Origin: Strigamia acuminata
Lineage: Eukaryota; Arthropoda; Chilopoda; Geophilomorpha; Linotaeniidae
NCBI GenBank assembly: GCA_949358305.1
Contig: OX442323.1
Coordinates: forward strand, 2,170,001 to 2,234,000
Reading direction: 5' to 3'
Length of the DNA: 64,000 bases
Numbering within the stretch: position 1 is the stretch's first letter; the number at the start of each line of letters is the position of its first letter. Shown piece after piece: positions 1-10,868 of this stretch. The translations under genes were made by a program, and so were the position numbers. The notes below the pieces were generated by a model that was given only the letters and a program-made list of their open reading frames with translations, searched no databases and was not told the origin of the DNA.

Positions 1-768
1 ACAAATGGAAAATTTCTTACTATTTTTTTTTATTTTATAATCCAATCAAACCATTTTTGTTACACACTGTTATTAAGCTCGCTAAAGAACTTGATACAGT
101 GTTGACAGCATTAAAGAGCCTTGACTTTTGGCCACTGAATGCGAATCAATCATTTCTGAGAGCACGAATAATAAAAAAAAGTCATTCAACTCAGCACATT
201 GTGAGGGCAGTAAAAGGGTCAGTTTACTTGAAAACAGTAACAAACATCTATCATACCTGTTTTTCTATCATTTTTGTTTTTAGAAAATTCGATTTTTGTG
301 TGTTATTGAACAAGATAAAAGATAAATTGAAGCCTTGTTTTTGTTTACGAACTAAGCCTGTGGGCTAACAGATGCGCAGACACCTCCTTCTCGCTCATTA
401 GCGTCACGTGTTTACATAAACCACGAAACCAAAGTTGTTGACCTTCCTCAATGTCTGATTACATGCAAATTAAATGTCTCAACTTATTTAATTAACATAG
501 ACAGTATTCATGTGAAAAATCTGCAACTTTTACAAAACATTGAGCTTGTTACTAACTCAGGGATGAAAGTAAGCCGGAACCCCCAAAAATGCCGTCGGAA
601 GTGGATGTGAAGAAAAGGGACAACGTGTTAGCGTTAGCGTAAAACCAAAAGTGGTCCCGTTAAAGTTTGTTTACGGTGTAGGCACACTGCGCCAGGTAGT
701 GCTCATACATTAATGACATCATAGAAACTCATAATAGTGCTCAACCAACTGCGTTCCATCGAGACATT
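1..768. other. No gene recognised (left edge)
   Basis: AT-rich sequence. No exon with protein-family resemblance and good splice sites was seen. The guanylate cyclase gene read from 1966-6964 must continue leftwards on the minus strand, so this stretch is probably intronic for that gene. Confidence 0.4.
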
Positions 769-1087
769 TTAGACTTCTAAGTTAAACCTGATGTTTAGAA
801 AGTCTAATGAAACGGTCATGTCTGTCTGTCCATCCGTCGTCATCGATTCCTCCAAAACTATAGCAGCTAGAGCCAAACGGGCAACTGCAATGAACTCAGC
901 ATACCTATATTACTATCCTAAGGTGTTTTCGTACTTCTCCGACCTCCAGTTTATTAAAAAAACCCGTTTTAGTACACTTTTAGCCTTTTTTTTTATGGAA
1001 ATGACGTCACACGACGTCATTTCCGTAAACGAAGGAAGTACTTTTTTTTACGGAAATGACGTCATATGACAGGGTTTAGAAGTCTAA
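769..1087. mobile_element. Short TIR element (MITE-like) with CRE-like palindromes
   Basis: The ends are inverted copies of TTAGACTTCTAA: 769-780, and TTAGAAGTCTAA at 1076-1087. The interior has three TGACGTCA-type palindromes (about 1003-1065) in two copies of an ATGACGTCA-rich unit. No long ORF with transposase character is present. A second, partial copy lies at 1775-1853. A non-autonomous DNA element is the simplest reading; target-site duplications are not clear. Confidence 0.5.
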
Positions 1088-1654
1088 TATGCAATGCTTC
1101 CCTGCATTACAGATGTTTACTTGCTTCTACTTTAACTCCTGTCTGAACTTGACAAAAGGTGCAGATTTAAAGAAAATGCGGAAGTAAAATTTGTTGTTTT
1201 ATGTTAGTAAATTTGTGGAGAGATGTGTGGTTTTGATTGAGAAATCAGGTCTGATGATGCTATCATCATTTGCATGTCTGCAGGAAAACATGATACTGAT
1301 CTCGTCCTGCAAAACAATGCCTATTTGTTTAATACCGTATACAACATTGCATGTAAATGTTGTTAATATACCCGTAGTGCGTGAGAACTATCACTGCTGC
1401 GAAGCTTTGTGCTGAAATGTAAACCCACCAAATTTATTTCCTTTCTTGCCTAATCAGGAAAGAAATAAATTTGTGGTTTCTAAAGGCTTTACATTTAAAT
1501 TTATTTTAATCATATGCAAACACTAGAGCGATTTTTCAAACTGCTTGTGTTTGTATTGCCATTTTACTAGTTACTTTTAGAGTGTTTTCGTACAAAGTAC
1601 CTGCAAAACTAGATTAACCAACCGCTCGTAAATCATTCCTAAGTCTGTGACATC

Positions 1655-1705
1655 GAGATTATATTATGTACACTATTTTCCCTTAGTTTTACACTAAAAA
1701 TCCCT
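1655..1705 (-). repeat. Partial copy of the repeat end at 9598-9650
   Basis: About 50 bases match, in reverse orientation, the right end of the element at 9385-9640, including the core TGTACACTATTTTCCCTTA and TTACACTAAAAATCCCT. It is a dispersed-repeat fragment. The homology runs a few bases past the TIR seen at 9640 (GAGATTATATTA), so the true element end may lie further out. Confidence 0.55.
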
Positions 1706-1774
1706 GGCTTTTACATTCACTGATTTTTTTTGTGATATCACAAAACCGAAACAGAAACATTTAAAACACGACTT

Positions 1775-1853
1775 TTAGACTTCTAAACTCTATGTTTAGA
1801 AAGTCTAATAAAACGGTTCTGTCCGTCCGTCCGTCCGTCCGTCTGTCTGTCCG
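1775..1853 (+). repeat. Partial MITE copy plus (GTCC)n microsatellite
   Basis: Starts with the same TTAGACTTCTAA end and the same downstream block (GTTTAGAAAGTCTAATRAAACGGT) as the element at 769. It runs into a GTCC/GTCT tetranucleotide array at about 1820-1853. The first copy has only a few of these units, so the array expanded in this copy. Confidence 0.6.
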
Positions 1854-1965
1854 CATCAACTCCTCCCACTTATCTCAACTTTAAGTTACTCGATTCAACT
1901 TTCTACGTTCTTTCTACTTTAAAAACATACACAATGAATAGCGCTTTAAAAAAAATAAAACTCAC

Positions 1966-2083
1966 TTCTCGTCTTCCTGTATGTTTTCTCTATAGTCTCT
2001 TTGATTTCCTCCTGCAACGATGTTAGGTAATCAGGCAGAAAAAGAACAGATTGCACTGTCACCCCATTCTCTTTGGCTAAACC
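1966..2083 (-). CDS. Receptor guanylate cyclase, coding exon 3 (ligand-binding domain)
   Basis: Third exon on the minus strand, 118 bases, 39 codons plus one base. A pyrimidine tract and CAG acceptor precede base 2083, and a GTGAGT donor follows base 1966. It enters in phase 0 and reads GLAKENGVTVQSVLFLPDYL and onward, continuing the beta-alpha alternation of the extracellular ANF-receptor fold after exon 2. It ends in phase 1, so another exon must lie to the left; none is seen before the window edge. The kinase-homology and catalytic cyclase domains are therefore outside this window. Confidence 0.75.
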
Positions 2084-2380
2084 CTGTAGAAAGAAAAATT
2101 TGCATCATTTAACGAACACATAGGCCCATTAGGATTGTATTTAAATCGCTTTTCAATATTTATGAACCACTGGAGAGCTTAATTAGCCATTACTTAAATC
2201 TCATCTTGGAGAGTTTTCAAACATTTAAGACAAATCTTATCTCCACATGTATAGAGTGATTTATTGGCGCCGATTTTCATAAATAGCGAAATTACCGATT
2301 TCATAAATCAAAAGACGTTTGGGATGAAAAAATTGAGTTTGCGGTAAAATGTGCAGTGCACGTTTTAATCTACAACTTAC

Positions 2381-2560
2381 TCGTAATGCTTCGGCAATCT
2401 CCAGCCAAACGGATCGATGTCCCACAATCATAGTTATGTGATTCCAATTATAGGTTTGCAATAAAGCCATTACAAATTTGGATACTTTGCTGCTCGGAGG
2501 CAAAGTTCGAGCAAATGTTGGAAATTGAGTTTTATCAGACACGCGTCTATCGGAGCATTT
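2381..2560 (-). CDS. Receptor guanylate cyclase, coding exon 2 (ligand-binding domain)
   Basis: Exon of 180 bases (60 codons, phase 0 at both ends) with an ATAG acceptor before base 2560 and a consensus GTAAGT donor at 2375-2380. It begins KCSDRRVSDKTQFPTFARTL. This is the signature stretch of natriuretic-peptide-receptor-type guanylate cyclases, where a Cys shortly after strand 'PMITY' pairs with an upstream Cys and is followed by 'FPTFAR..PP' and 'Y.W..' (here TYNWNHITMIVG). It joins exon 1 (ending ...NLPMITY) without a frame break. Confidence 0.88.
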
Positions 2561-3506
2561 CTATAATTAAGAAACAAACACAAAAGTTAATTGCATAGAA
2601 ATATAAGCAACAACCCTAGTGGTTAAGATAATATTAAAAAGTTTTACCGGTCTCATGTCAAAATGATGGATTGCATCAGCCGTATGTTGAATAAGAAAAA
2701 GTTAAATAGGAAAGTTGTGATGCATTAAAAAATGCTTAAAAGGAAGTAATTTGATGGATATTGTGATACAGTTCCTTTAAAGCATGTAATAACAACAAAT
2801 TAATGTATTTTTTTCTATGTAAATATTTTCAAGGAAACAAAAAAGTTGACATTTATGCTTCCCAACTGTGAATTACAATTGATTTCTACTCAGCAGGAAA
2901 TCCATACTCCTAAATTCAACACAAGTCAGCTGAAGGGGAATGTGTTTTTCTCTATCCAATTCCACAGCAACTGTTTTATAGTTATGGCTTGTGAGTTTTT
3001 TTTTTTGCTAAAACCTAAACCAGCAAAATGGTTTTCTATAAATTGTCATTGCTTCCATAAGAAAAAGCTCCATTAGATAAGGAAATTATGTTCCACACTT
3101 CTGTGAATACGAAAATTCCAAATCAAACTGCACAGAAAGAAATAAGCTAAAAATAACGTGCACATCTAGTTCTGGTTGACTACTTTCTAACTCAGCTGTC
3201 AAACCTCCTGAAACACTCAAACAGCATCAGTAGTGGTGCAACAACCACAGCCATCCGGGTCAAATTCGTGTTAAATATTATACATAAAGCAGCGGATCAC
3301 CCAACAGGTGAATGAAGAGTCTCAAAAAATCAAAACGGAAACTAGATTTATTTTATTTTAATGTTTTTTTAATTAGTACAAAAATGTAAAATAATAATAG
3401 CAAGAACAAAGAAAAATTCTGTTGTGTTCTACGCTGTTATTTTTATAATTGAAAACAGTTCCATTCGTAGCCCATCCAACTAATTTCTATAGCGGTTGCA
3501 CCACGG

Positions 3507-3970
3507 GCCTGAAAATCAGGTTGCGTCTGGGAATTCTAAATCAGATTGCACCTGGAGGCTTCAAAATCAGGTTGCACCTGGGGGCTTCAAAATCAGGTTG
3601 CACCTAGGGGCATTAAAATCAGGTTGCACTTGCAGCCTCAAAATCAAGTTGTGCCTGGGGACCTTGAAATAAGGTTGCACATTGCACCTGAGGACTTCAA
3701 AACCAGATTCCGCCTAGGGCCTTGAAATCAGGTTGTCGTCATGTCCCTGCTCGCTTCTAATTGGCCTACGACATGTCCCTGCTCGGTTCTCATTGGCCTA
3801 CGCATGCGAAATGCTGAAAAAGTTGACTTGAAGTCAACTGAGAAATTTCGCATGCGAACTGGCAAAATTTCGCGAGCGGTCGCTTTATTTCGAACGACAC
3901 TTTGCGACATTGTAAACAAGCCTTAAAGTTGCACATTGCACCTCGGGGCCTCAAAATCAGGTTGGACTTA
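3507..3970. repeat. 26-bp minisatellite interrupted by an unrelated insert
   Basis: Roughly nine diverged units of the type CAGGTTGCACCTGGGGGCTT plus CAAAAT run from 3507 to 3736. The array is then cut by about 185 bases of different, more GC-rich DNA and resumes at about 3927-3970. The units on each side of the break share the variant GTTGCACATTGCACCT, which suggests the insert landed within, or duplicated, one unit. Confidence 0.75.
3737..3925. mobile_element. Insert inside the minisatellite, with tandem duplication and hairpin
   Basis: It opens with a near-perfect tandem duplication of about 33 bases (3738-3771 and 3772-3803; core CATGTCCCTGCTCG). A strong nested palindrome follows (3801-3856): CGCATGCGAAAT pairs with the complementary block at 3845-3856, around GTTGACTTGAAGTCAAC. 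Short frames on both strands look like chance. A small foldback element is possible; no target duplication was established. Confidence 0.4.
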
Positions 3971-6161
3971 GAAGCCCCTAGAAGCAGAACTTCAACTTTT
4001 CAACCCCTCTGCTAAAATATATATGGGCCCCTCACCTTAAATTTAAACTTCGCGTCTGCTTAGTAGCAGAATTGCCAACGTGTCTATGTTAAAAATATTT
4101 TAGTATCTTGCCCACAGATAATAAAAAAGACAAAGATTTAACCTAAAACATGGCTTCTCTTCCACTTACAATAACTATCAGAAGTAAAAATTCTTTATTG
4201 ATCAAACCTGATCAACCGTTGCTAGGGGAAAATATGGAAGCTGCATGATGCCTTATATTGACAACAATACAATGAAAATCTCTAATGTGCTCAAACCTGC
4301 ACAATTCCTTATGGTACAAATATAACAGATGTTCTAATATTATAGTTGTAGGTGGGCCCGGTTTGTTTCCTGTCACCGCAATGCGGGGTTCTGTGTCCAG
4401 TAGTTCCGCCACTGGGGCCTCCGAAATGCTCACTTCACCACTAGCAGAAAATGCGTAAACGGATCACCAACGAATGCACCAGATGTTTCAGATAGATCTT
4501 AAACTTTTCATTTCCGGAAAAATAATGTTCCAAAAAGTACCTTGGAACTTGAGCAGGGTGAAATGGCAAAGGATAATCTGCGCTACAAGATATAAAAGCC
4601 ATTATGGGAGTTCCGCACGGGTAACCAGGGTCAAGATAATATTTTTTCTTGAGCACAAAAAGTAAAGTGGTCAATTAAAAAAATCAATTAGAAGACTCAT
4701 TTCATTTCTACTGCCCCATTTCTTTTACTACTCAATCTGCAGTGGGAGATAACCTTTACACATGTATCCCATACATTTAATTAAAAACTTTCCAATATCT
4801 CGAGTGTCGAGTTGGTTTTCTCGATAAACCGGGCCCATAGCGAAGAAATATTTAATGATGTATTTTTAGTCAAGTGATAAATTTTCTCTTCTGACTCATG
4901 GAAAATAGAATAATGGGTAATTATGTTGGTGTTTTTGCTACTTTTACAACTGTTGGGAACAGCTGAGTATTTTAAAATGATATAAAAGGTGTTCCTTTAT
5001 GTGTTGGTGGATTCCAACAGACTGCATGTCTGTTTGTTGGTTCTTTTTTTTATTATTATTCATCCTGTATGACGATTCCACTTTATCCTTTCACCTTCCT
5101 GAAGAATGGAGTGTTGCTATTTATAATACACTTTATCAATGTGTGTATCACTAAAGGTGCAATCTGCAGTTTAATAGATTATGGGATTAAAATGGATGTA
5201 TTATGTAACTGAAATTTTATTTTTAAAATAAAAATAGAAATTAAATTAAATAAATAAGTCGATGCAAATAAGGTGTAAAAATAAATTCAGGTCTGGAACA
5301 TGTTGCAATTGGCGTCCCACTGAGGTGTTTGAATTTGTCCACCCACACTTCTCCGAAAGCTAAGAAAAATAAGTTTCCGATGTTTTTTTTTCTGGATAAA
5401 TTCATGACACAACTTTTGTTCACGATTTATAACATATTGGAACCCACGTCACGTTTTATGGCATTTACTTTATCTCGGTGGCAACGGCAACCAACCACCT
5501 GAGACACACAAATGTGCTCATCACAATTCATCGCAATAAACGTTGACACTTTATTGCAACTACAATCCAGCAAAAAGCAGACAAAAATCAAAGTGACACT
5601 TGTTTTATTTATTTAATATTTTGTTATTAGTTTTTTTGTTTTTATTATATTTTACGGAGTAATATTTTATTCTGTTTTTGAAATGGATTTCTCCTCATTT
5701 CACTTCATTTATTCCTACGCAGGTAATTTAAATTAGGTCAAAGCCAATATGTTTATTGCTTTTCAAGTTAATTAACATTGGCAAACCAACATCCTTGTGG
5801 AATAAAAATTGAAAGTAAAAATTTAAAATTCTGATTATTTCATTCATTTTATTGCATAAAATTTGTTATTTATTTAAACTAGAATCAGTCGTCAAAGGGT
5901 TATTCACAGAAGATTGTGAGATAAACTGTTTTTGTTGATGTGTTATTTTTAACCATGAGTCATAGAATTTAATTTCAATTTTTTTTATTTATATATATAT
6001 TTGAAACATAAAGCGCTTCACTAAATGATAAAATCTAGTTTCTATACACTTGACCTTGTAAACAACTCCTAAGCCTTGACATTGAAAACAGATGAAACAG
6101 GTGTGTTTTCAAGCAGGAAAAACGTTTAAAAGAAATTTTTTCAATATAAAATATCTTTAAA

Positions 6162-6198
6162 AAATAAACAAATAAATAAATAAATAAATAAATAAATA
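6162..6198. repeat. (AAAT)n microsatellite
   Basis: About nine tandem AAAT units, in intron 1 of the guanylate cyclase gene. A shorter (AAAT)n tract lies at about 6430-6450. Confidence 0.9.
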
Positions 6199-6324
6199 CA
6201 TCCAATTCTGTTTTTACATGCTCTTTTTTTAACACAATTTTAATTCAAGTCTAGAAAAATAAATTGACAAGATTTCTTTTGATTCAACATGTTTTTTTTT
6301 ATAAAAACCTTTTCAAAAAATCGT

Positions 6325-6425
6325 GCTTTAAGTATTTTTGGTGTTTGTATCTTTTAACATCACCAAACAAAACACAAGCACCTTATTACACGTTTTCCGG
6401 TAGATCCGTGTAAAAACAGAACGAG
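6325..6425 (+). repeat. Diverged dispersed repeat, copy 1
   Basis: Shares the blocks TTTAAGTATTTTTGGTGTTTG, TATCTTTTAACATC, the AAACAAAACACAA region and CCGTGTAAAAACA with 7352-7506 in the same orientation and order. The two copies flank coding exon 1 of the guanylate cyclase. Family unknown. Confidence 0.6.
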
Positions 6426-6580
6426 GCGTAAAATAAATAAATAAATAAAAAACAAAAATAAATTCCCAAATAGCGAAGTTGGTTAGTTTCCCGCACATGC
6501 ACCTCCTTATCGCAATCGGCAAACCAAACACGACAAAAAAATCCCTCCCAATAAATTGAAGCAAACAGAGATATACTCAC

Positions 6581-6964
6581 ATAAGTTATCATGGGCAGAT
6601 TCCAGGCCGCAGCAACCAACGCTTCCGAATGACAACTTTCGTCCGGTCCTATAAAAGCCACCACACCGCTCTTCATCCAACTGGTCATGTGTCTGATGGA
6701 CATGTAACTGCCCGAGCCGCCCGCATTCTCCAACGAATAATTGAGTGTGTGTGCCGGAAGCAGCCGGGCGTCGGAATTCACCTTATTCACCGCCAACGGA
6801 ACCGCGCCGGCAATCAGTTTGCCCTCCGCGGCAAAAGGTTGCAAAAAGCCGATGACGAGTTGGTCGGGCGCAGGTGTGCACAAGGTGCCCGAGCACAGCA
6901 GAGCGAGGTGGACGATGGTGCTGGAAAGTGCACGCGCAGCAGTCGGGGGCTGACGGGATCCCAT
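6581..6964 (-). CDS. Receptor guanylate cyclase, coding exon 1 (signal peptide and start of ligand-binding domain)
   Basis: First coding exon, 128 codons, minus strand. I place the start at the ATG at 6962-6964 because it puts a hydrophobic signal core (STIVHLALLCSGTLC) about 14 residues in. An in-frame ATG at 7036 would add 24 residues and bury the signal. The mature part opens with LVIGFLQPF, then AGAVPLAVNKVN, SIRHMTSWMKSGVVAFIGPD and ESCHSEALVAAAWNLPMITY. This is the ANF-receptor fold of single-pass receptor guanylate cyclases (insect Gyc32E/Gyc76C and vertebrate NPR types), which make cGMP at the plasma membrane when a peptide binds. The exon ends at a GTGAGT donor. It is more GC-rich than its surroundings. 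The ligand and the exact subfamily cannot be told, and only about 227 residues of a protein usually over 1000 long are visible. Confidence 0.85.
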
Positions 6965-7290
6965 GAGTGTGTCCTCGCTGTTCGGGACGCTTTTCAAGTG
7001 GGCAGGAAGAAGAGGAGGAGGACGAGAGCATCGCACCGCTCGCGTGCATCAATCAAGCAAGGAGTCGCGACGAGCAAAGGGGACGAACACCAACCTTCAT
7101 CACAGCCCATTGCCTGCTCCTGACAAGCCGCAGCAAAGCCTGCACGCACTTATTATCAGTTCCAATCTTCTCCCAGCATCCCGTGCGATGCGCGCGCTCT
7201 TTCACGCGGCCGGTGCAGCGCCACGTGCGGCCGGTGACAGAATGCGGCCAATGTTAGGAGGAAATAAAGTGCGGGCTTAGTTTGAGGGTT
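6965..7290 (-). promoter_or_regulatory. GC-rich 5' region of the guanylate cyclase gene
   Basis: The DNA directly upstream of the start codon is clearly richer in G+C and CpG than the flanks up to about 7280, as expected for a 5' UTR and promoter. No TATA box or initiator could be assigned with confidence. The overlapping plus-strand frames are composition artefacts. Confidence 0.35.
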
Positions 7291-9384
7291 TTTTTTATAG
7301 GAAAATTGGAATTACTGTACTCCCAATTCTGTTCGCTGTAGCTGCATTTAAAAAGACACGCTTTTAGTATTTTTCGTGTTTGTATCTTTTAACATCTGAA
7401 AACAAAAAACACAAACACGTTTAACACTTATAACACGACTGTTTGAATGCAGCTAGTTTATTTATTTACGTTTTTCTTTTCTATACCGTGTAAAAACAAA
7501 ATTGGGTGTATTTATTCGATTCTAAGACACGTTTTTCCCCATATAAACGACTGATAATCGATGGGGTCTTAGAATGGAAGAAATATGATAAATGTAAATT
7601 GAATTTTTATTGGAAAATTGAGTTGATACACGTTTAATTTGGTTTCTTTGTTTGTTTGTTCGAGTTCGGCGTTTGCGGCGTTCGTTGATACGAAGTCTTA
7701 CACCAATCTGGTAGTTTTCCACTATTTACGTCACACGAGCCGAAAAGCAAATGGCGATGACCTCAGATCTCAGAAACCAGATTGGCACTAAACTTCGCGG
7801 TTTGTTTGATTGGTTCTTTTTTTTGCTCCAAACGATCGAAGCAAACCATTTAAATTCGAATTAATACACTTGTACAAATGTTCGAGGGCAATTAAGGCGG
7901 CAACTGCGTCCAATTCCTGAGAATTAGCGTCACGTGAGTTGAATATGCTTTTCTAACTGTAACGAAAAGAAGAAGCGAATGATGTCGCAGCTGAATTTCC
8001 CAATGTGATTGATGCGTTTCGGGTGACTAAATCTCACCAATATTAGGATGTTCAGTCCATTATTTATACATGTATGATTTGACAAGGTAAAGTGATAAGT
8101 GATAAATTTAAAAAATATATATATACACAAAAAACTATTTAGTTTATCTGATAAAATGTTTTTACTTTTAATTCTTGACAATTTAATCGCTTTTTATCAT
8201 TTTAATCTGGTTCTATCAGTTTAGATTGCACGATTACGGCCTAATGTGTATAAACGTTTATTATTTTAAATATAAAATGATTATTTTTAGAAGAAGAGGA
8301 AGGAAAGGAATGTCATGTCTCGATTGAAAAAATAAATAAATAAAAAGTGAACTAGTTTGATTTCCTCGTTAAATTTTGTATGCAAACATAAAAAACTGAT
8401 AAAATATGTTTTTGGATTCAGTCGGGTTGGATAGTGTCATAATAAAACATAGGAGCTGATGGAAACTTGATGATTTTGTTTTCAAACAAGTTTGTAATGT
8501 ATGAGCAGAGATATGAGCCTTGCAGCACCAAAATCCACTACCCCCAACCCGTCTAATTCAATAAGGATGACCACATACTGCAACTCATCTAAAATGACAC
8601 TGAGTGCTCGCTCATAAACCATTAGTGGCTGGGACAATAGCAGATATACATTTTTGTGGAAGCCCTGAGCAGTGCATGATTTTAATTCCTTCAAACAAGT
8701 TTTAAAAATGCATTGTTGCTGTGCAGCAAAATTTTACACTTTTTCAGTACACTGATTTAAATCTAGGCATGCTGCAAACTCTGTATTTTGATATTCAGCT
8801 ACAGCAAAAACTTAAAGCCAAATTATAAGTACCGGTAGGCAAAATGGGATTTAGGGATTTAGCAGAATGGGATTTGACAAAACGGAAAATTACCCAAACT
8901 CTTGTTGGAAAAAGTTACTTATCACTCCAAAAAGCGGTGACCTATGAAGCTTTAGCATTCTATTCGCTTTATTTAATTTGAATTCACTCAATTCAGTGCA
9001 TTTGAGTAAAAGCTGCCCCCTGCTAGTGAGCACAAATCGAAATCAAGAGGTGCTTTGAATTCTAAGAAGATAAGTGACGGAAATTTCGGAATGACCTATA
9101 AACATCTTGCTCAGAAAGTGCATTTACTCAAGGCACCAATGGACCTCTTTATCTTCCTATAAAAGTGATTTAAGCATTGCAAATTCAGTTGAAATTGCTC
9201 AAAGTCATGGTACCGACGTGCATCGCATTTGGTTGACAATTTTATCTGTCAATATTTCAGAAATTAGCGTCAAAACCAAAAATTAGTGGTTTTTCACATA
9301 CAATTGTAAATAAGCATCTGTGAAAATTGGCGTTATCGTTAACATTTGACTGAATAACCCGACAAAAAGATTTTGGACTTCATT
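7291..9384. other. Intergenic, no gene recognised
   Basis: AT-rich DNA upstream of the guanylate cyclase gene. It contains the second diverged repeat (7352-7506). A minus-strand open frame at 8482-8694 has a plausible acceptor but no recognisable family. Confidence 0.4.
7352..7506 (+). repeat. Diverged dispersed repeat, copy 2
   Basis: Counterpart of 6325-6425: the same ordered blocks (TTTTAGTATTTTTCGTGTTTG, TATCTTTTAACATC, ACCGTGTAAAAACA) with extra sequence between them. Same orientation, so not a TIR pair. Confidence 0.6.
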
Positions 9385-9640
9385 TATTTGTACACTATTT
9401 TCCCTTACTTTTACAGTAAAAAAACTAAATTTTACACCACTTTTTCATTGACGAGACACTATTTCTCTTATTTTTTACGCTAAAAAATTTATTTTTACAT
9501 CCATATTGCACTAAATTATTGCACTAAGAGAGCTTTCTTCGCCTTAGATGGTTGACCCTGCTTTCTTTTTTCTACCTAACCTAACCTAAGTTAAGTCAGG
9601 GATTTTTAGTGTAAAAATAAGGGAAAACAGTGTACAAATA
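9385..9640. mobile_element. MITE-like element with about 37-bp TIRs
   Basis: The ends are inverted copies of each other: TATTTGTACACTATTTTCCC at 9385 and its complement ending at 9640, with the similarity continuing through TTACACTAAAAA. The interior has no coding capacity. A related end lies at 1655-1705. Length and structure fit a non-autonomous DNA transposon; the superfamily is not determined. Confidence 0.6.
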
Positions 9641-10868
9641 ATATAATCTCAAAGGATTTCTGTAGCACAAAAATTTCAGAGCTTCTGCAATAAGCAATTT
9701 TCAGATGTGTTTCCGTGCTGCACTTGGAAATGAATTTACCGTTTGGATTTGGCATCAAGATACTTGGTAGATGGCACAAAGTCTAAGTGGTTTAAATGAA
9801 GCGATAAAACTTAAATTGCCACATTAAGATTCAAATTCTACAAGCTACAAATGTTTATCCCTTTTCCTGTCTACAAATAATCCAATTAACTTGTCATAAA
9901 CATTAAACAAACTGCAGTTTAAACAGTGCCTTCTCTGATGGATTCTCTCTGTTTGATTATATGATATAAATTTTTAATGATAATTTATATCTTTATGTTT
10001 GTAATTAAGAAAAATTAATCTTGCGATTTATGATTTCATTAAAATATAAATTTTCAATCTGGACATAGAAAGGCTTCTTAGTAGAATCAATAGGAATTCA
10101 GTTAAATAGAAAATGAGTTAAGAAGTTCAAAAGAGGTGGATAAGTTGAATGCACTAGAAAGCATGTTACCGGATCAGTCCCCATGGCAACAAATTAGTGC
10201 TTCTCACCAGAATCAATGCTAAAACATAAAACAACCACCCCAAGAGAATAAAAGCCAAGCAAAGACACTTAAGATGTAATATGGAAACAAATAGTCAATA
10301 ATATCTAAAAGGGGCCTTCTGTATATATCAAAAATGGATTTTAAGATTAACTAATGACATTAATGGTGCTAAAATCTAACAAAAGCAAAACAAATAGTTT
10401 ATCTGTTTATCTACCAAAAATCTTTTGATCTTGCAATCATCGTCAATTTATTAGACCATATGGGATGGGTTATTTATTTATTACGCACTCCAATGGAGTA
10501 AAAAGATTATGGAACTACGACTAAGAAAACAATCCTCGAAACGGAAATGGAAACTAGCGTCACCTCTGGAAACGGATTAACAATTTTTCAACAACACACA
10601 ACAAACAACTGTCTCCCCATGTAGTTCTACATTGTGACACAGTAATAACTGTGCTCCTTTAAATTTTTTCTTGTGGAAATCTGCAGATCTCTTGCAAGAT
10701 GTTTTTTGTCTACATATAACCTTTGACGAACACTAGTGTTCGTCCAAGATATACCTAATACGACAATCATTGCAGTGGAAATGGAAACCAGCGCTATCTC
10801 TTGGTGGAGATTTACAAAACAACTCTTCATGCAACAACAGACAACACTAACCAATCTAAACAGAAATA
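9641..10868. other. Intergenic, no gene recognised
   Basis: It contains two diverged copies of a segment (about 10525-10620 and 10765-10850, sharing GGAAATGGAAACYAGCG and ACAACA-rich tails) on either side of a perfect palindrome. No protein family was seen. Confidence 0.4.
10725..10744. repeat. Perfect 20-bp palindrome
   Basis: GACGAACACTAGTGTTCGTC is fully self-complementary with no spacer. A close relative, CTTGGACGAA..TTCGTCCAAG, lies at 56133-56159. Two copies 45 kb apart argue against chance. It may be two transposon ends joined head to head. Confidence 0.7.

Larger units (their letters stand above)
2561..6580 (-). other. Intron 1 of the guanylate cyclase gene
   Basis: Intron of 4020 bases bounded by a GTGAGT donor (6575-6580) and an ATAG acceptor. 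It holds an interrupted 26-bp minisatellite (3507-3970), an (AAAT)n run (6162-6198) and one member of a diverged repeat pair (6325-6425). Short open frames at 4212-4674 have no splice or family support; no other gene is recognised. Confidence 0.7.

Noticed and set aside
4212-4674. Minus-strand frames in guanylate cyclase intron 1 (e.g. PGYPCGTPIMAFISC…)
   Set aside because: Exons 1 and 2 already join in phase with continuous family similarity, and these frames have no good splice sites.
6629-7280. Plus-strand frames of 70-164 codons opposite guanylate cyclase exon 1
   Set aside because: Shadows of the GC-rich exon and 5' region; Arg/Gly/Ala-rich translations without family signal.
8482-8694. 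70-codon minus-strand frame with an acceptor-like start
   Set aside because: No family resemblance, no partner exon, hydrophobic bias expected from AT-rich DNA.
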